Source: Roseiarcus sp963726105
GTDB taxonomy: Bacteria > Pseudomonadota > Alphaproteobacteria > Rhizobiales > Beijerinckiaceae
Length of the DNA: 64,000 bases
Assembly (NCBI GenBank): GCA_963726105.1
Contig: CAVSBJ010000002.1
Location: 47,949 to 111,948, forward strand
Direction: 5' to 3'
Both the position numbers and the translations under genes were made by a program. The notes under the pieces were generated by a model. It saw nothing but the letters and a program-made list of their open reading frames with translations. It did not search any database and had not been told where the DNA came from. Positions 60,307 through 64,000 of this stretch are shown here, piece after piece (position 1 is the stretch's first letter; each line of letters begins with the position of its first letter).

Positions 60307-60385
60307 TATCACTCTCGCCGATTGATCCTCGGCGCTTCATCCCAGCGCTCATGTTGTGCGTCGCAACACGGATTTCAACCGGTCT

Positions 60386-61372
60386 TCAATGGCGAACCGC
60401 GCCGAGGCTGAGCAAGGTTTTGCCAAGCACCTGGCGCTTGGCGATGGCGTCAAACGCCTTCCGGTAATCCTCCAGCGGATAGGTGGCGTGGATGTGAACG
60501 CTGAGCACGCCGGAGCGCGCCCAATCCATCAGCTGAGCCAGGTTCTGCCGGTTCGCCTCCGGCTCGCGGGCGGTGAATTCGCCCCAATAAACACCGCGGA
60601 TGTCGCAGCCCTTGAGCAGCGGGATATTGAGGGGCGGCCGGGGGATCTCGCCCGATGCGAAGCCAATCACCAGAAGCCGCCCCTTCCAGGCGAGCGAACG
60701 CAGGGCTGCTTCGGTCAGAGGGCCGCCGACCGGATCGTAGACGACGTCGACGCCCTTAGGCGCAAGCTCCTTGAGGCGCGCGCGCATATCCTCGCTTGCG
60801 GTGTTGATCGTTTCAGCCGCGCCGAAGCGGCGGGCGAAGGCGAGCTTTTCCTCTGACGACGCGCCCGCGATCACGCGCGCGCCCATCGCCTTGCCGATCT
60901 CCACCGCCGCGAGCCCGACGCCGCCCGAAGCGCCAAGGACGAGCAGGGTTTCGCCGGGCTTGATCTCCGCACGCTGTTTGAGCGCGTGCAGGGAGGTGCC
61001 GTAAGTGACCGAAAGCCCAGCCGCCTTGTCGAGAGCGAGACCGTCGGGGATCTTCGCCAGCCGCGTCGTGGGGCTGGCGATCTCTTCCGCGGCGGCTCCG
61101 TACGAGCAGACGCCCATGACCCGGTCGCCGACCTCGAATCCTTGCGCTCCCGGTCCGAGCGCGAGGACGCGGCCCGAGAACTCGCCCGCGGGCGAGAATG
61201 GCGGCTTGGGCCTCACCTGGTATTTGCCCTCGATGATCAGCGTGTCGAAGAAATTCAGCCCCGCATAGGCGATCTCGACCAGCGCTTCCCCGTCGCCGGG
61301 CGTCGGCGCCGCGACCTCCGTCACCAGCAAGTTTTCGGCGGGGCCAAGCGACGGGCAGATCAAGGCTTTCAT
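60386..61372 (-). CDS. NADPH:quinone oxidoreductase family (zinc-independent MDR)
   Basis: This 328-residue medium-chain dehydrogenase/reductase reads MKALICPSLGPAENLLVTEV, PKPPFSPAGEFSGRVLALGP, LLVLGASGGVGLAAVEIGKA (NADPH-binding), and VVYDPVGGPLTEAALRSLAW. It lacks the zinc-ligand pattern of alcohol dehydrogenases, consistent with quinone reductase (QorA)-like enzymes. The ATG at 61372 has AGGAG nine bases upstream; an earlier ATG at 61396 is weaker. It is divergent from the IalB-type gene. Confidence 0.9.
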   Translation of the reverse strand: MKALICPSLGPAENLLVTEVAAPTPGDGEALVEIAYAGLNFFDTLIIEGKYQVRPKPPFSPAGEFSGRVLALGPGAQGFEVGDRVMGVCSYGAAAEEIASPTTRLAKIPDGLALDKAAGLSVTYGTSLHALKQRAEIKPGETLLVLGASGGVGLAAVEIGKAMGARVIAGASSEEKLAFARRFGAAETINTASEDMRARLKELAPKGVDVVYDPVGGPLTEAALRSLAWKGRLLVIGFASGEIPRPPLNIPLLKGCDIRGVYWGEFTAREPEANRQNLAQLMDWARSGVLSVHIHATYPLEDYRKAFDAIAKRQVLGKTLLSLGAVRH

Positions 61373-61541
61373 CACCGGGCTCCTAACTTTACTCATTTTT
61401 CAGTAACCAAATGCAGGATTGCAGCCCCTGCGCCGGCCGGCAAGGCGGAAGGCCGGAATTTCGCCCGGATCGGATTGCAGGGAAGCCCCCCGCCCGGGTC
61501 TGGCCATGAGGCCTAGGCCCGGTTCAAAGGATTGTTCTGTG

Positions 61542-62216
61542 ATGACGCGTCTTGTCCTCTCGTCCCTTCGCGCCATTGGGCTTGCCGCCGTGGCGGTTTG
61601 CGCCGCGAGCGCCCTTCTGCCGCCCGCTGTCGCCGCCACCAAGGCCGCCAAGCCCTCGCCCAAATCGGGCGCGAAGGAGGAAGCGTCCAAGCCATCGCTG
61701 GTCGCGACCTTCGGCGACTGGAACGTCTTCGTCGGCCAGGTCGGCAAGGGGCGCATCTGCTATACGCTCGCACAGCCGAAATCGCGCGAGCCCTCGAGCC
61801 TGACCCGCGATCCCGGCTATGCGTTCATCTCCGACCGCCCGTCGGAAGGGGTGCGCAACGAAGTGTCGTTCATCATGGGCTTCGACGTCTCCGGGGGCGA
61901 CACGGCCGAAGCCAGCTCCGAGGCCAAGCCGGGCGAGAAGCCCGCGTCGAAGTCGAGCGCCAAGTCGAAGACCTCTGTCGCCACGGCCCCGGTGGCGCTG
62001 GTCGACCAGGCGTCGTTCGAGATGCTTCCGAAGGGCGGAAACCTCTGGGTCAAGAACGCGGCGAAAGAGAGCGCCCTGATTGCCGAAATGCGCAAGGGCG
62101 CGAAACTGGTGATCAAGGCCGCTTCGCTCAGGGGCCACCAGTCGATCGACACCTATTCGCTCGGCGGCTTCGCCCAGGCGATGGAGCGGCTGCAGAAGGA
62201 ATGCCCGGGGAAGTGA
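61542..62216 (+). CDS. Invasion-associated locus B (IalB)-like periplasmic protein
   Basis: The 224-residue protein has a signal peptide (LVLSSLRAIGLAAVAVCAAS, ending VAA) followed by a lysine/alanine/serine-rich linker. The IalB fold starts at VATFGDWNVFVGQVGKGRIC and continues YTLAQPKSREPSS and ISDRPSEGVRNEVSFIMG. It ends in QSIDTYSLGGFAQAMERLQK. A second low-complexity lysine/serine insertion lies at about 130-160. Such proteins are widespread in Rhizobiales and need not relate to invasion. The ATG at 61542 was chosen because it starts the signal peptide. Confidence 0.88.
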   Translation: MTRLVLSSLRAIGLAAVAVCAASALLPPAVAATKAAKPSPKSGAKEEASKPSLVATFGDWNVFVGQVGKGRICYTLAQPKSREPSSLTRDPGYAFISDRPSEGVRNEVSFIMGFDVSGGDTAEASSEAKPGEKPASKSSAKSKTSVATAPVALVDQASFEMLPKGGNLWVKNAAKESALIAEMRKGAKLVIKAASLRGHQSIDTYSLGGFAQAMERLQKECPGK

Positions 62217-62296
62217 GGCGCGGGTCGACGCGCCCGGCCTAGCGATCGAGCAGGCTTAGCGTCCCTCCCGGCGGCGTGGCGGGTCCATTTGGAATT

Positions 62297-62440
62297 TCTT
62301 GGACTGTCGCTGTTTTCGTTTGAAAACCCCCGATTCCAGGGATTGGATTTCCTTGGATTTCCTTGGATTCTCTCGTCCAATTCGAGACTTATCAATAGGT
62401 TACGCGGGATTTTCGCTGAAAGTATTTTCGTGGCCCTTTT
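62297..62440 (-). repeat. Long copy of the dispersed CCAAGGAAAT repeat, inverted
   Basis: The reverse complement matches 41762-41880 in order: GCGTAACCTATTGATAAGTC, then a TCTCG-aattgga-CGAGA hairpin with compensating changes in the stem, and GAATCCAAGGAAATCCAAGG. The tail GGAAATCCAATCCCTGGAAT is also similar. It lies between the IalB-like gene and the terminal IS5-family element. Confidence 0.8.
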
Positions 62441-62603
62441 GCCCCTTGAGCAGCCGGAAGCGCTGGAAGGGAAGGCCGCTGGCGAGGCTATGCGGAAACG
62501 CAGAAGTGTTCATCGAGCAAGCTTAACCTGAGTTCTGATTTTCTGCAATCAATTGTCGCCCGGCCGTTTCCCTCCGTCGTCTCCCATCCAAGTGCAACTG
62601 GGT

Positions 62604-63959
62604 CTAGCAGGCTGCTGAAAAAGTGGCGCGGAAAGGTTCTGGAATTTTGGTTTGCGGCGTGATTCGCTTGCGTCGGCGAGGCGATTCGGGAGGAACCGAT
62701 GCGGGGCGAGGATCGGACGAGCGGGGCCTTGTTCTCTTACGTCGACGTCGAGGCGCGCATCCCGGCGCAGCATCCGCTGCGGGCGATGCGGCGGCTGACG
62801 AACGCGGCTTTGGCTGAGCTCGACGCGAGGTTTTCCGCGCTTTACGAGGGGATCGGGCGTCCATCCATCCCGCCGGAGCGCCTTCTGCGAGCTTCGCTTC
62901 TGCAGCTTCTCTATTCGATCCGCTCGGAGCGGCAGCTGGTCGAACGGCTGGAGTTCGACATGCTGTTTCGCTGGTTCGTCGGGCTGTCGATCGACGAGAG
63001 GGTGTTCGACGCCTCGACCTTCTCGAAGAACCGCGACCGCTTGCTCACGCACGAGATTGCGCAAGAGTTTCTGTCTTCGCTGCTCGGCCTGGCGGAGGTG
63101 AAGGGGCTTCTGAGCGCCGAGCATTTTTCGGTCGATGGAACGATGTTGAAAGCCTGGGCGTCGATGAAGAGCTTCCGTCCGAAGAGCTCCTCGGGCGAAG
63201 ACCCGGGGACCGGCTCGGGCGATCCGTCTCAGCCGGGGCGCAACCGCGAGGCCGACTTTCGCAAGACCAAGCGATCGAACGCGACGCACGCCTCGACGAC
63301 GGACAAGGACGCTCGCCTTTACCGCAAAGGCGCCGGGCAGGAGAGCCGTCTCGCCTATCTTGGCCACGCCTTGATGGAGAATCGCAACGGGCTCGTGGCG
63401 GCGGCCGAGGCGACGCTGGCGACCGGAACGGCCGAGCGCGAGGCGGCGGCGGCTTTCAGCCAGCGCCTGCCCAAGGGGGCGACCCTCGGCGCCGACAAGG
63501 GCTACGACGCCGAGGCCTTCGTCGAGGGCTTGAAGGCGCGTGGGATCGCGCCGCACGTCGCGATCAACGGGACGGTGAGCAAGCATGGCAAGACGCGCAA
63601 AACCGCGGTTCCGCCGGAGGTCGCGGCGAGCCTCGGCTACGCCGTCAGCCAGCGGCTGCGCAAGCGCATCGAGGAAGGCTTCGGCTGGACGAAGACTGTC
63701 GGCGGTCTGACGCAGGTGAGGGGGCGCGGCCTCGACAAGGTCCGCGCCGCTTTCGCCTTCGCCATGGCCGCCTACGACATCGTCCGCCTGCCCAAGCTCC
63801 TGGCCCCGAAGGGCGAAGTGCGTCCGGCGACATGAAAAGCGAGAGAACAATGACCCCACCGCAGGCCAAAACCTCAAAAATGAGCCGCATCCACCCGCAA
63901 AAAATCGCGCCTGCCTCCCTTATCGCACAAACGCACTGACTTTTTCAGCAGCCTGCTAG
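62604..63959 (+). mobile_element. IS5-family element with perfect inverted repeats and CTAG duplication
   Basis: The element spans 62608-63955 (1,348 bp). Its 17-base perfect inverted repeats begin CAGGCTGCTGAAAAAGT, and CTAG flanks both sides (62604-62607 and 63956-63959), the likely 4-bp target duplication. The single open transposase gene fills most of it, so this is a complete and possibly active copy. Confidence 0.93.
62699..63835 (+). CDS. IS5-family transposase
   Basis: The 378-residue DDE transposase has RPSIPPERLLRASLLQLLYS and FRWFVGLSIDERVFDASTFS in its N-terminal DUF772-type domain. The catalytic core reads HFSVDGTMLKAWASMKSFRP (first D), GADKGYDAEAFVEGLKARGI (second D) and QRLRKRIEEGFGWTKTVGGL (E), ending AAYDIVRLPKLLAPK. 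The frame is unbroken. The start at 62699 is ATG (MRGEDRTSGALFSYV), the usual family N-terminus. Confidence 0.94.
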   Translation: MRGEDRTSGALFSYVDVEARIPAQHPLRAMRRLTNAALAELDARFSALYEGIGRPSIPPERLLRASLLQLLYSIRSERQLVERLEFDMLFRWFVGLSIDERVFDASTFSKNRDRLLTHEIAQEFLSSLLGLAEVKGLLSAEHFSVDGTMLKAWASMKSFRPKSSSGEDPGTGSGDPSQPGRNREADFRKTKRSNATHASTTDKDARLYRKGAGQESRLAYLGHALMENRNGLVAAAEATLATGTAEREAAAAFSQRLPKGATLGADKGYDAEAFVEGLKARGIAPHVAINGTVSKHGKTRKTAVPPEVAASLGYAVSQRLRKRIEEGFGWTKTVGGLTQVRGRGLDKVRAAFAFAMAAYDIVRLPKLLAPKGEVRPAT

Positions 63960-64000
63960 AGCATAGAATGCGCTGAGATCTGTCGACGAAAGCGACGCTC
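63960..64000. other. Window end after the IS5-family element
   Basis: The last 41 bases contain no feature that I can support. The host sequence interrupted by the element cannot be identified from this fragment. Confidence 0.3.

Noticed and set aside
1..64000. CRISPR arrays, tRNA and rRNA genes
   Set aside because: I found no regularly spaced repeats, and no cloverleaf with a matching T-arm. A few GGTTCGAATCC-like strings were inside proteins or lacked partner stems.

Overview
The window is high-GC bacterial chromosome and looks like a Rhizobiales (Hyphomicrobiales) alphaproteobacterium. Three things point that way: the lptF-lptG-lptD-pdxA-rsmA run, a class I lysyl-tRNA synthetase, and an ispE/TPR/ETF-ubiquinone oxidoreductase neighbourhood. 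A Methylocystis/Beijerinckiaceae-type relative is a reasonable guess, but no gene here settles the genus. I saw no rRNA, tRNA or CRISPR array.

Layout. 1-3.2 kb: the 3' part of msrA, then a large DUF4062/NB-ARC/TPR STAND protein. 3.8-6.6 kb: an alpha/beta hydrolase and a luxR-luxI quorum-sensing pair of lower GC. 6.6-15.3 kb: an insertion-sequence graveyard. It holds a three-level nest (IS3-family element split by an IS30-family element, itself split by an IS66 element), one small membrane/coiled-coil gene, and a decayed IS630-type element split by an IS256 element. 15.3-27.3 kb: chromosomal genes (two glycosyltransferases, ispE, a frameshifted TPR gene, ETF-QO, family 4 uracil-DNA glycosylase, lysK, and a processive family 2 glycosyltransferase). 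27.4-34.3 kb: an arsenic locus (arsR, two different arsenate reductases, acr3, a conserved hypothetical gene, a wrecked flavoprotein oxidoreductase) with a pstS gene cut by an intact IS3 element and bordered by an IS5 element.

34.5-41.7 kb: a methyltransferase, an MmyB-type regulator with compensating frameshifts, a DegP/HtrA protease, a MarR-regulated membrane protein with palindromic operators, a small secreted protein, and a TIR-like/DUF4071 protein. 41.9-51.4 kb: holC, a periplasmic protein, frameshifted pepA, then divergent lptF-lptG-lptD-pdxA-rsmA. That run builds the LPS export path; surA, often found between lptD and pdxA, is missing. 52.1-56.2 kb: a PEP-CTERM GDSL hydrolase, then an ArsR-type regulator, SRPBCC, DUF899, DUF899 and small membrane protein cassette preceded by two identical operator palindromes 40 bp apart. 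56.4-62.2 kb: a GAF-Fis regulator, aldehyde dehydrogenase and DUF779 unit with a dyad operator, a GNAT enzyme, a quinone oxidoreductase and an IalB-like protein. The window ends with an intact IS5-family element flanked by CTAG.

Two themes recur. Transposase genes have been inactivated by nested insertion and by short tandem duplications of 13 and 14 bp. Several ordinary genes (TPR, MmyB-like, pepA, SRPBCC) carry single-base-type frameshifts, which are either real decay or assembly error. A dispersed intergenic repeat with the unit CCAAGGAAAT is present in at least two long and two short copies.
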